Made by a program: the position numbers and the translations under genes | From: a virus | Strand: one strand, 5' to 3' | Length of the DNA stretch: 61,598 nt | Virus record (IMG/VR): IMGVR_UViG_3300008110_004532 | Coordinates: 5,583 to 67,180 of that record | Notes under the pieces: generated by a model | What the model was told of the DNA's origin: nothing | Database searches by the model: none | The model's input: only the letters and a program-made list of their open reading frames with translations | Part shown: one piece after another, positions 26,698-34,717 of the stretch | Position numbering within the stretch: the first letter of the stretch is position 1 | Layout of the letters: every line of letters begins with the position of its first letter

Positions 26698-27853
26698 TAT
26701 CTCTAGAGTGAAGACTTAATAAATGATTTCTATTCCAGTCTAACACACTGTACATTTCTTTATAAAGACAGTGTAATTGATCGTTAGACAGGCTGTTAAT
26801 GTAATCAATAAGTTTAAAAATCTTTAATAATCTTTCTGCATGATCAGATTCTTCATCGTAAGACTCGTCCCACCATTTATCAAAAGTTTTAAACCCTAGT
26901 TCTTTCAAATACTGTAAAGTAAATGGGGCACCTATCATTATAAAAGGTGTTAGTGTAACCATAGAGTTAAATGTTTTTTCAGTAATTGTAGCAGTAGGTT
27001 GAAAAAATACTGATTCAGTAACTATTGCTGCAAACGAATCTTCAAAACTTTTTAAAAAGTTTTCTAAATTTCCATCCCAAGTCCACGGAAAGTTTGCAAT
27101 TTTAGGAAATTTATAATTTTCAATTACAATTTTATCAATCTTATTATCAATGAAAAAATCTGTTTGATTTAAAATTTTATTTCCTTCTTTTAGATAGTAC
27201 CAAGGTAAAGTTTTAAGCCAAGTGATATCTTCGCATATATTGTTACAGGAAAACGGCCAACTGTACTTCCCTGGCTTATCAGCTAGATAACACATTAGTA
27301 AGTGTCTATGATTAGTAAATCTATTTGCAGAACACCAAAACTTATATTTGATTTCATTTTTGGGCTTAAACAATTCTGCGTTATACTTATAACCAATTGA
27401 TTCGGTTTGATTTTGAAAATCTAAACACTGTAATGTTAAATTAGGATAATTTTGAAAAATATATTTTGTTGTATTGTATTCACAACAATGAACAGTTATG
27501 CTAATTTCTTCTTCTCTAGCAAACTTATCTGCAACATCTAACACAGGAGTTCGCAATTCTGTATGAAGCTGGTCGTTGTATTCTAGTTCATTGTATTCTT
27601 TTACAGTTTTATCAGTATCTGAATAATATCTAAACCATTCAAACAAATATATTTCTATCCCAGTTTCTTTAAGTAAATGTTTGTTTAAATTGTGTTTAAT
27701 GTTGTCTAAAGAAAATTCTTTTCCTTGTCCTATATAAACAATTGAAGGAACTTTAGTTCTTCCCAAAGCGGTAGATTCAATTATTTCATTGTCTAGTACA
27801 ATAGTAGAAGATAACTCAAAAGGAAAGTTATGATAATAAATGTTTTCCCGCAT
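26684..27853 (-). CDS. Glycosyltransferase-like protein A
   Basis: 389 residues. The C-terminal third contains ITEKTFNSMVTLTPFIMIG, then LKELGFKTFDKWWDESYD, a pattern seen in GT10-like and related GT-B transferases where the E-K-(T/I) block binds the sugar nucleotide. The same order occurs in the gene at 49395-50576. The N-terminal part has no clear motif. Donor and acceptor are unknown. The gene follows amidinotransferase A with one base between them, so they share an operon. Confidence 0.5.
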   Translation of the reverse strand: MRENIYYHNFPFELSSTIVLDNEIIESTALGRTKVPSIVYIGQGKEFSLDNIKHNLNKHLLKETGIEIYLFEWFRYYSDTDKTVKEYNELEYNDQLHTELRTPVLDVADKFAREEEISITVHCCEYNTTKYIFQNYPNLTLQCLDFQNQTESIGYKYNAELFKPKNEIKYKFWCSANRFTNHRHLLMCYLADKPGKYSWPFSCNNICEDITWLKTLPWYYLKEGNKILNQTDFFIDNKIDKIVIENYKFPKIANFPWTWDGNLENFLKSFEDSFAAIVTESVFFQPTATITEKTFNSMVTLTPFIMIGAPFTLQYLKELGFKTFDKWWDESYDEESDHAERLLKIFKLIDYINSLSNDQLHCLYKEMYSVLDWNRNHLLSLHSRDIILP

Positions 27854-27854
27854 A

Positions 27855-28841
27855 TCAATGACTTCTAAATAAATCTAATGTGACACAATGGAACCCGCCT
27901 CCTAGTGTACGTTGTTGTCTTGCTGGCAGCATTGCACATTCTATTTTGTGCTTCTCTAATTCTTTTCTAAGTTCGTGTTGATGATCTGGTATTGCCGCTA
28001 GATTAGGATTGACAGAAAAGATATTCATAGCAACCCATTTGCTACTGTTACAATAGCCAGGGTAGTGTGCGACTTCGCCAGGGTCAGGTGCCCATACAAC
28101 ATCCCAATTTTGCAACGGCTTTGGTAATTGTTCGACACTTTTTATCCTGCTGGGATTTAACAGCATTAATCCTTCTCTTAGTAATGTAATAGTACTGTCA
28201 ATGTGCATGTAACTATAGACACCTTCTAGTGTCCATACACGCTTGTTACCTACTAGATTTTGTAGATATTCTGCACCTTTTTTATTTCCGCTGTTGCTGA
28301 CAAGATATATTAAGTCATCATTTACTTTTAAAACATTTGCAGCATCAAAACAAGGTTGTGTTTCATTTAATGCAAGAGTGTCTTTATCTCCTAAGCAATT
28401 TAGGTTGTATAATTCTTTATTGTAATTAATAGGTGCTTCAATATATTTTGCACCTAATCGCTCTAAAGGTTCAAAATGTTCATGCATAGCAAGATATTCT
28501 TTATGTCTTGCACGTAAAGGTTGCGGCGTTGCTAAAATTGTATCGTTATATACTATGACGCTGTCTCTAGGACAATAATTGTAATAATTAGGTAACGGAG
28601 TGCGTTTTGGTCTTAATACTTCTACACTTTCTCCTTTAAGAAAGTTGCAAAATGTTTCTAAGTCTTCATTGGCTTCGTCTATTACTTGTTGAGGATATAA
28701 TCCTTCAGGAATGTCACTAGAATCTTTTTTATCTGCGTAATTTACAACTCGAAGACTTACATCAAGTTTAGGTATTCTTGCACCATCAGCAACACCTACA
28801 ATAACTGTTTTAAGAGTATCCCACTCGTTTTTGCTTAACAT
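27855..28841 (-). CDS. Amidinotransferase A (AGAT/StrB1 family)
   Basis: 328 residues. It starts with EWDTLKTVIVG, followed by YCPRDSVIVYND near 89-100. The catalytic triad is Asp166 (PCFDAANVL), His213 (YMHIDSTI) and Cys319 (GGGFHCVTLD), with spacing as in arginine:glycine amidinotransferase. The family moves an amidino group from arginine to an amine and includes antibiotic (StrB1) and cyanotoxin (CyrA, SxtG) enzymes. A deiminase reaction is also possible. A close paralogue lies at 31741-32727. The ribosome site GAGGTAAT precedes the ATG. Confidence 0.88.
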   Translation of the reverse strand: MLSKNEWDTLKTVIVGVADGARIPKLDVSLRVVNYADKKDSSDIPEGLYPQQVIDEANEDLETFCNFLKGESVEVLRPKRTPLPNYYNYCPRDSVIVYNDTILATPQPLRARHKEYLAMHEHFEPLERLGAKYIEAPINYNKELYNLNCLGDKDTLALNETQPCFDAANVLKVNDDLIYLVSNSGNKKGAEYLQNLVGNKRVWTLEGVYSYMHIDSTITLLREGLMLLNPSRIKSVEQLPKPLQNWDVVWAPDPGEVAHYPGYCNSSKWVAMNIFSVNPNLAAIPDHQHELRKELEKHKIECAMLPARQQRTLGGGFHCVTLDLFRSH

Positions 28842-28900
28842 TTAATTACCTCGGACAAATAAAAGATTAAATAGTAGCAGTTATTTAATTGAATACTACT

Positions 28901-29314
28901 ATGCTTACACAAATTTTTTCAAAAGTAAACCCAGAAAAACTGTTACATTCTGTATATAGGCCCACTGTTAAGTCTAACAGAATAGACTTAGCACCTCCAG
29001 AACAGTTTTTGCAATTGTCAATAATCAATCCTTCACATGGAAAAAAATATGATAAGCACTATCATATATGGAAAACTCCTTCATTTGATAAGACTATTGC
29101 ACAAGAATCATGGGTTATAATATCTGGTTCAGTAAGAGTCAGCTTTTATGATACAGATAATCAATTACTACAAGAAGAAATAATAGGGCCTGGAGAGTGT
29201 TCTATGACTTTTGAAGGAGGTCATACTTACGAAATCCTTGAAGAAAACACTTCAATCTACGAATTTAAAACAGGTCCTTATAACGGAAGAGAAAATGACA
29301 AACAGTTTTTTTGA
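28901..29314 (+). CDS. WbuC/FdtA-like cupin
   Basis: 137 residues from ATG 28901; a TTG four codons upstream is also possible. YDKHYHIWK and SWVIISGSVRVSFYD give the cupin metal-binding and turn motifs, and GPGECSMTFEGGHTYEI gives the second motif. Similar small cupins sit in sugar-nucleotide or LPS operons as isomerases or of unknown role. The end overlaps the sugar dehydrogenase start by 20 bases. A weak late octamer (ATTAAATA, 28866-28873) lies upstream. Confidence 0.65.
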   Translation: MLTQIFSKVNPEKLLHSVYRPTVKSNRIDLAPPEQFLQLSIINPSHGKKYDKHYHIWKTPSFDKTIAQESWVIISGSVRVSFYDTDNQLLQEEIIGPGECSMTFEGGHTYEILEENTSIYEFKTGPYNGRENDKQFF

Positions 29315-30059
29315 TAATAAAACAGTAGGTATAGCAGGCTACGGATTTGTTGGAAAAGCCACGCATCGAGGTATTCTCAACGACATGCCTGTATTAATTC
29401 ACGACCTACAAAGAAATACAAACTTATCTGATCTCCAAGATGCTAGTACAGTATTTTTCTGTGTACCTACTGATAATCAAAATGATGTAAATCGTTTACT
29501 TAATGAGATTAAAAAATTAAAAGAAATTAATAAAGAATGTAAGATTATTATTAGAAGTACAATTCCCTTAGGAACATCTAAACGTATAGAAGAACTAATA
29601 CAAGACAAAATTATCTATATACCAGAATTTTTCCGCCAGCGCATTTGGGAAGAAGAGTGCGGTCGCAGACCATTGATAGTAGGTCACAACGGAATAAATG
29701 TCAAAGAGTGGATCGGAGACGATGACTTTTTAGAATGTTCCTTAGAAGAAGCAGAACTAATAAAAATGTTCAGCAATAATTTTGCTGCATTAAGAGTTGT
29801 CTTTGCAAATCATTTCTACGAGTTAGCTGAACAAAGTAATTGCAACTACGATGTAATTACAAAATTATTTTCTAAAGTCATGCATCCTGAATCCTATCTT
29901 GAAGTAAATGAAGATTTAAGAGGATTCGGAGGGAAGTGTTTGCCAAAAGATTTAGATTTTATAATCAACACTTTCAATCAATTAGGATTGTCTCAAACAT
30001 TATTTGATTCTGTTAAGAAAGATAACGAACAATGGAAAATTACCGTAAGAGAATCTTAA
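29295..30059 (+). CDS. Short UDP-sugar 6-dehydrogenase-like protein
   Basis: 254 residues from ATG 29295, chosen because the Rossmann fold begins just after it (TVGIAGYGFVG). Other family blocks are RSTIPLGT, YIPEFFR (the NPEFLREG site), LIKMFSNNFAALRVVFAN, and GFGGKCLPKDL with the catalytic Cys. The C-terminal UDP-binding domain of UDP-glucose or GDP-mannose dehydrogenase is missing, so the enzyme is about 60 percent of normal length. Activity may be altered or shared with a partner. The end overlaps the epimerase start. Confidence 0.78.
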   Translation: MTNSFFDNKTVGIAGYGFVGKATHRGILNDMPVLIHDLQRNTNLSDLQDASTVFFCVPTDNQNDVNRLLNEIKKLKEINKECKIIIRSTIPLGTSKRIEELIQDKIIYIPEFFRQRIWEEECGRRPLIVGHNGINVKEWIGDDDFLECSLEEAELIKMFSNNFAALRVVFANHFYELAEQSNCNYDVITKLFSKVMHPESYLEVNEDLRGFGGKCLPKDLDFIINTFNQLGLSQTLFDSVKKDNEQWKITVRES

Positions 30060-30934
30060 TAACTGGTGCTGCGGGTCTTATAGGTAGAGAACTTTGTAAT
30101 AAGTTATCTCTCAAGCATCATGTTGTAGGAGTTGATAATAATTTTAGATTTAATGACTACACTCCAGAAAACTGCTACTATGTTAAGAAAGATTTAAAAG
30201 AATTTATAGCATCTGCTGACAATGACTTTGACTACGTATTTCACATGGCGGCTATAAATGGTACAAGTCATTTCTATGACATGCCTCTAAATGTATTAGA
30301 AAATAATATTACTACAGATTTAGAAATATTCAATTTTGCCGGAAAAAATAAAAACTGCAAATTAATATATGCCAGCAGCAGCGAAATTGTTGCAGATTCA
30401 AAAAACTTTCCTACGGCTGAAGAAACAGATGTTGTTATAAAAGACATACACAATTCAAGATGGAGTTATCGATTACCAAAAATTGTATCTGAAAATTATC
30501 TATTCAACAGCAACTTAGATTTTTTAATTGTGAGATTTTTCAATGTCTACGGTGCTAACAGTACCAAAGGACATTTTATAGGTGATATTTTAGAAAAAAT
30601 AAATTCTAATGTATTTGAAATACATGGGTCTAACGAAACAAGATCTTTCTGTTATATAGATGATGCTATTACTGCACTGTTATCTATATACGAACAAGTC
30701 AGCAGAGAAGTAATCAATATAGGAGCACAGGAAGAAATATCTATTCTAGATGCTGCAAATCAAATTGCAGAGTGCATGGGTATTAAAGATCCTAACTGGA
30801 AAATAGTTCCTAGCAGATATGGCAGTGTTGATAGAAGAATTCCTGATATAACAAAACTTAAATTTTATTTTAAGCAATATAATCCTATATCTTTTAAACA
30901 AGGTATAGAGTTGATTCTAAAGTCTCGTCAATAA
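30032..30934 (+). CDS. NAD-dependent sugar epimerase/dehydratase (extended SDR)
   Basis: 300 residues. ITGAAGLIGRELC is the NAD-binding GxxGxxG, HMAAINGTSHF follows, YASSSEIV supplies the catalytic Ser, and YRLPKIVSE is the YxxxK pair. RFFNVYGANSTKG and RSFCYIDDAI are family blocks for UDP/dTDP-sugar enzymes (GalE, RmlB, WbpP). The exact sugar is unknown. It ends the cupin-dehydrogenase-epimerase operon and overlaps the converging oxygenase gene by 7 bases. Confidence 0.88.
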   Translation: MENYRKRILITGAAGLIGRELCNKLSLKHHVVGVDNNFRFNDYTPENCYYVKKDLKEFIASADNDFDYVFHMAAINGTSHFYDMPLNVLENNITTDLEIFNFAGKNKNCKLIYASSSEIVADSKNFPTAEETDVVIKDIHNSRWSYRLPKIVSENYLFNSNLDFLIVRFFNVYGANSTKGHFIGDILEKINSNVFEIHGSNETRSFCYIDDAITALLSIYEQVSREVINIGAQEEISILDAANQIAECMGIKDPNWKIVPSRYGSVDRRIPDITKLKFYFKQYNPISFKQGIELILKSRQ

Positions 30935-31731
30935 CACTTAGTAAAAATAGTTATTCCGCTTTTTTCTTTATGTGTGCCAGCGCCCGCATGTAGTCTGTTT
31001 CGTTCAAACACAATTACATTGCCTGGAGTCCATTCTACTATATTTGAAACAGTTAGTCCATGAAGACTTTCTATATCAATATGATTTAAGTATTTGCTGT
31101 GCATTGCTTGATCAAACAATTTACTTTTATCATAGTTAACAATTTGAGAATAATCATAGCAACGATTATCAACTTTGCCAATTTTTTTATCAGACCTAGC
31201 TTCTATTAAGTATTCTAGTTCTTTTATCAGTTTGCTGTCCACGTTAAAGTCTGTTATAGATTCTGGAGAATCTATACATTGTTTATAAAATTCTCTAATA
31301 TCTTTTACAGTTTGAAATTGTTCTTGTTTGTTGGGCAGTTGATATTCAAAAGGCGAGTTTTCTTTTTTGCTAAATTTTGCACTGTGTCCGTTCCAAAAGT
31401 TATCAAAGAATACAGTGTAAGATTCTCCGTTATTGTAAAGAGGAATTATTATTCCATGTCCAGTACTTTGTTCTTCAGTATCTCCGCTGTCAACATGTAA
31501 CTTAAAGCTTATTTTAAATAGATTAAAAATTACTTCATCAACTTGATAATTGTAATCTAATACTGAGTCTAGTACTTTTTTAACAATATGTTGAGGCCAT
31601 TGGTCCATATCCCACCTAGGATGCTTACTAGCAACATCTGGTCTTATATCAGACCGATGATCTAAAATATTTTGATAATAAATTAGTTCATTGATCTCTG
31701 CCGGAGTAAGGACATTTTTTATTTCAAACAT
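30928..31731 (-). CDS. 2OG-Fe(II) oxygenase-like protein 1
   Basis: 267 residues. The iron site is HVDSGD near residue 78 (HxD) and a distal His in RNRLHAGAG near 249, followed by a basic residue and GITIFT for 2-oxoglutarate. HGIIIPLYN and YTVFFDNFWNG lie between. It is a clear paralogue of the gene at 33911-34717, sharing RPDV, SKHP, HVDSG, FNVDS, RCYDY and the C-terminus. The substrate is unknown. Its CATAAATA octamer lies 6 bases before the ATG without a Shine-Dalgarno site. Confidence 0.75.
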   Translation of the reverse strand: MFEIKNVLTPAEINELIYYQNILDHRSDIRPDVASKHPRWDMDQWPQHIVKKVLDSVLDYNYQVDEVIFNLFKISFKLHVDSGDTEEQSTGHGIIIPLYNNGESYTVFFDNFWNGHSAKFSKKENSPFEYQLPNKQEQFQTVKDIREFYKQCIDSPESITDFNVDSKLIKELEYLIEARSDKKIGKVDNRCYDYSQIVNYDKSKLFDQAMHSKYLNHIDIESLHGLTVSNIVEWTPGNVIVFERNRLHAGAGTHKEKSGITIFTKCY

Positions 31732-31737
31732 ATAAAA

Positions 31738-31745
31738 TATTTATG
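31738..31745 (-). promoter_or_regulatory. Late promoter octamer, 6 bases before ATG 31731
   Basis: On minus CATAAATA, matching seven of eight T4 late -10 positions. It overlaps the stop region of the upstream amidinotransferase gene. No ribosome site follows. Confidence 0.7.
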
Positions 31746-32727
31746 GCTTAGATCTAATTAAATCTAGTGTAACGCAGTGAAATCCACCGCCTAGTGTTCT
31801 TTCGTGACGCATTGGTAACATAGCACAATCTATTTTATATTTTTCTAATGCTTTTCTTAAAGGTTCTTGACTTTCTTCTACAACAATTAAGTTAGGATTA
31901 ATCGAAAAAACGTTCATGTTCATCCATATGCTGGCATTGCAATAACCAGGATAATGTCCTATATCTATAGGCTCAGATGCCCAAATGTAATCCCAACTTT
32001 GTAACGGCTTAGGTAGTTGATCTATGCTTTTTATTCTGCTGGGGTTCAACAACATTAGACCTTCTCTAAGGAGGGCAATGGTGCTGTCAATGTGCATGTA
32101 ACTATAGACACCTTCTACTAAATGTACTTTAGCATTGTTTCCTACTAACTCTTGTAGATAGGCAGCTCCTTGTTTATTGCCACTATTGCTGACCAAATAA
32201 AACAGATCTTGATTGCATTTTAAAACATTAGCTGCATCAAAACTAGCTGTAGTTTCTGTTAGTGCCAAGACATCTTTGTCTTGTACACAAGCTTCGTTGT
32301 ATAGACTATCTGGATGGTCTGGTCTATTTTTAATATATCTAACTTCTGGATATTTTAAAAAGCAGTGTTCTAAGGCAAGATGTTCATTCTTTCTTGCTCT
32401 CAGCGGTTGAGGTGTTGCAAGTATTAAGTCATCATAGACTAATACGCCATCCCTTGGGCAATAGTTATAGTATTCTGGAATAACACCGTCGTCGGGTCTA
32501 AGAACTTCTATGTTTTCTTTTTTTAAAAAATCACAGAACACTTCTAAATCTTCATTGGCTTCATCTATAACTTGTTTTGGATAGAGTCCTGTTGGGATGT
32601 CATTTATGTCAGTGACATTTGCATAATTAACTGTTCTAAGGCTTAAATCTACTTTAGGAATAGCGGCGTTTGTTGCACTACCTACAATTACAGTTTTTAA
32701 AGGATCCCATTCATTTAAACTTAGCAT
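31741..32727 (-). CDS. Amidinotransferase B (AGAT/StrB1 family)
   Basis: 328 residues, the same length as the copy at 27855-28841 and similar along its whole length (LNEWDPLKTVIVG, YNYCPRDGVLVYDD, ATPQPLRAR, MHIDSTIALLREGLMLLNPSR, GGGFHCVTLDL). The Asp, His and Cys of the triad are kept. Differences cluster in residues 125-155, which may line the acceptor pocket, so the two could use different amines. It has an AAGGAAAA ribosome site and faces an oxygenase gene across a 27-base gap. Confidence 0.88.
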   Translation of the reverse strand: MLSLNEWDPLKTVIVGSATNAAIPKVDLSLRTVNYANVTDINDIPTGLYPKQVIDEANEDLEVFCDFLKKENIEVLRPDDGVIPEYYNYCPRDGVLVYDDLILATPQPLRARKNEHLALEHCFLKYPEVRYIKNRPDHPDSLYNEACVQDKDVLALTETTASFDAANVLKCNQDLFYLVSNSGNKQGAAYLQELVGNNAKVHLVEGVYSYMHIDSTIALLREGLMLLNPSRIKSIDQLPKPLQSWDYIWASEPIDIGHYPGYCNASIWMNMNVFSINPNLIVVEESQEPLRKALEKYKIDCAMLPMRHERTLGGGFHCVTLDLIRSKP

Positions 32728-32741
32728 TTATCATTTTCCTT

Positions 32742-32749
32742 GTTAAATA
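32742..32749 (+). promoter_or_regulatory. Late promoter octamer, 5 bases before ATG 32755
   Basis: GTTAAATA, then CATTT, then ATG. The predicted start of RNA coincides with the start codon. Confidence 0.5.
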
Positions 32750-32754
32750 CATTT

Positions 32755-33252
32755 ATGCAAAATTTTGGAAAAACACCTGTGTCTTGGAATATAGAAAATT
32801 TTAAAAAATTACCATATAAACTCGATCCTGATTTAATAATGTGTGAAGAATACGTAGCCGTAGGTCACCATTTAGAATCTATGAAGTTTTACAATTGTTT
32901 TGAAACAGACATAGGATTTCCTTTAGATAGTATTGTTAAAAATTTTGATTTTTTATCTAACATTCGGATCGCAGTAAATCTGTTTACACCCGGACAGTAC
33001 ATTCCGTTGCACTCTGACAAGTACGAAAGATTTAGCAAACTTAACAAGCTTTCAAACTTAGATTCTGTTGTTAGAATTATTCTAATGTTAGAAGACAATG
33101 TGCCTGGACAGTTTTTACAAATTGAAGATAAAGTAATTTATTCTTGGCAAGCAGGAGATTGGTTTGCGTGGAAGTCTACTGCCCAACATGCCTTTTATAA
33201 TTTTAGCAAGCAGAACAGATATTCTCTACAGATAACCGGAACATTAAATTAA
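32755..33252 (+). CDS. 2OG-Fe(II) oxygenase-like protein 2
   Basis: 165 residues from ATG 32755; a TTG 15 bases upstream lies inside the promoter octamer and is rejected. PGQYIPLHSDKYE gives HxD, and WKSTAQHAFYNFSKQNRYSLQIT gives the distal His and the Arg for 2-oxoglutarate. It is of the same compact class as the gene at 55556-56050 (PGQFMPMHSD). Such small double-stranded beta-helix enzymes resemble aspartyl/asparaginyl hydroxylases. It converges with the DegT-like gene, overlapping by 4 bases. Confidence 0.78.
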   Translation: MQNFGKTPVSWNIENFKKLPYKLDPDLIMCEEYVAVGHHLESMKFYNCFETDIGFPLDSIVKNFDFLSNIRIAVNLFTPGQYIPLHSDKYERFSKLNKLSNLDSVVRIILMLEDNVPGQFLQIEDKVIYSWQAGDWFAWKSTAQHAFYNFSKQNRYSLQITGTLN

Positions 33253-33839
33253 TTAAAAATAGGTAATAAAGAAAGATCAGGGTAGTCTGTATAGTCTACT
33301 GTTCTTGGAGCAATGTCTTTAACTTTATTAAATTTTTCTATACCAGCAGCAGCAGTTTCTGGAGTCATATAATAATGATATCCCATGGTGTAAATTTTCT
33401 GTTCAGCCCATAACACATCGCGATCTCTACCATCATAGCTCATTCTTACTAGTTGATCTCTATCTTCTTTATTATCTAATAGAATCATCCCTCCTCGGCC
33501 TAGTCCCAAATGCTTACGAAACTGAAAACTTAAACACATATTTGTTCCGGAAATGTAACTTTGTTCTTTCCAAAGAACCGCAGCATCTATTATGTTTGTA
33601 TTAGACAAATAATAATAGTCTTGCCATTGCTCGTCCTTCCATTGCCATTCTATGTTTAATTTCTTTAAAGTCATAGGCACTGAAACATATGTATGTTTTG
33701 GACTACTGCTTGTTTTGATGTCTTGTAATCTAAGACATAGTTCTATTGCATGAGTGCAACAATCTGTAGCAACTGCATATTTAGAACCATAGTACTCGGC
33801 TATGGTATTTTCAAATTGGGTTATAGTATTAAAGCTCAT
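33249..33839 (-). CDS. Half-length DegT/DnrJ/EryC1-like aminotransferase
   Basis: 196 residues against about 370 for the family. SKYAVATDCCTHAIELCLRL is the PLP-phosphate loop (usually GTxA). CLSFQFRKHLGLGRGGMIL is the Schiff-base lysine block (SFxxxKxxxxGxGG). Much of the small domain is gone. DegT proteins transaminate keto-sugars at sugar-nucleotide level. With a PLP lysine kept, a minimal enzyme is possible; a decayed remnant is the alternative, but the frame is intact. A late octamer stands 5 bases before the ATG. Confidence 0.72.
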   Translation of the reverse strand: MSFNTITQFENTIAEYYGSKYAVATDCCTHAIELCLRLQDIKTSSSPKHTYVSVPMTLKKLNIEWQWKDEQWQDYYYLSNTNIIDAAVLWKEQSYISGTNMCLSFQFRKHLGLGRGGMILLDNKEDRDQLVRMSYDGRDRDVLWAEQKIYTMGYHYYMTPETAAAGIEKFNKVKDIAPRTVDYTDYPDLSLLPIFN

Positions 33840-33844
33840 GACAA

Positions 33845-33852
33845 TATTTATT
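33845..33852 (-). promoter_or_regulatory. Late promoter octamer, 5 bases before ATG 33839
   Basis: On minus AATAAATA, then TTGTC, then ATG. No ribosome site. Confidence 0.68.
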
Positions 33853-33880
33853 GTTTATAATTTAGAGCATTTTTTTTAAT

Positions 33881-33888
33881 GTTAAATA
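33881..33888 (+). promoter_or_regulatory. Late-type octamer upstream of ATG 33911
   Basis: GTTAAATA with 22 bases to the ATG. This unit does have a ribosome site (AGGAAG), unlike most island promoters. Confidence 0.4.
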
Positions 33889-33910
33889 ATGGTATCAACA
33901 GGAAGAATAA

Positions 33911-34717
33911 ATGATTAGTATCCATAATAAAATTCTAAGCAACGAAGAAGTAAAAATTTTATTAGACTATTTTCAAAAAGACGATGAAAAAGTAGATGCA
34001 AGGCCGGATGTAAGAAGTAAGCATCCTATATGGGAAGAGACAGATTGGCCAGAATATATTATTCAAAATGCATTAACTAGAATATTAAACTACGATTACA
34101 AGGTAGAAGAAGTTGTATTTTTTGAATCTAAAATAAGCTATAGCCTTCATGTTGATAGCGGAAAATGTCCTAAATCTAGAACAGGAAATGTTGTTATATT
34201 TCCGTTAACAGTTGAAGGTCTTGGTACAACTGCGTTGTTTAACAATTTTTGGAATAAAGACAGCACTAGATTTAGTAGAGTAATACTAGAACCTTTTGAA
34301 TATAATTTACCTAATAAATTTAATGAATTGACTTATGTAAAAGATTTAAGAGAGTTGCTAGTAAAGTGTAAAACTGATCCGTTGTCAATTGAAGATTTTA
34401 ATGTAGATAGTGCATTTATATCTACTATAGAATATCTTATTGATGCTAGACAAGACAAAAAAGTTAGTAAAACCGACGGAAGGTGTTACGACTATACTGA
34501 TATTGTTAATTGGAAAGCTGATGAAGAGTTTGATAAAACATTGCATCAACAACATTTAAGTCATATACCAATTGAAACTTTACAAGGTCTTACTTTGAAT
34601 TCAATTGTAAATTGGAACATAGGAGACTGCTTTTGTTTTGAAAGAACAAGATTACATTGTGCAGGATCTGGTCACAAAGTAAAAACAGGATTAACAATTT
34701 TTACTCAACGTGCTTGA
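33911..34717 (+). CDS. 2OG-Fe(II) oxygenase-like protein 3
   Basis: 268 residues. LHVDSGKCPKSRTGNVVIFP holds the HxD and neighbouring strand. FERTRLHCAGSGHKVKTGLTIFT holds the distal His and basic residue. It is the paralogue of 30928-31731 and has the same length. An AGGAAG site supports the ATG at 33911. The last 17 bases overlap the converging radical SAM gene. The substrate is unknown; a protein or peptide side chain, or a sugar, is plausible. Confidence 0.75.
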   Translation: MISIHNKILSNEEVKILLDYFQKDDEKVDARPDVRSKHPIWEETDWPEYIIQNALTRILNYDYKVEEVVFFESKISYSLHVDSGKCPKSRTGNVVIFPLTVEGLGTTALFNNFWNKDSTRFSRVILEPFEYNLPNKFNELTYVKDLRELLVKCKTDPLSIEDFNVDSAFISTIEYLIDARQDKKVSKTDGRCYDYTDIVNWKADEEFDKTLHQQHLSHIPIETLQGLTLNSIVNWNIGDCFCFERTRLHCAGSGHKVKTGLTIFTQRA

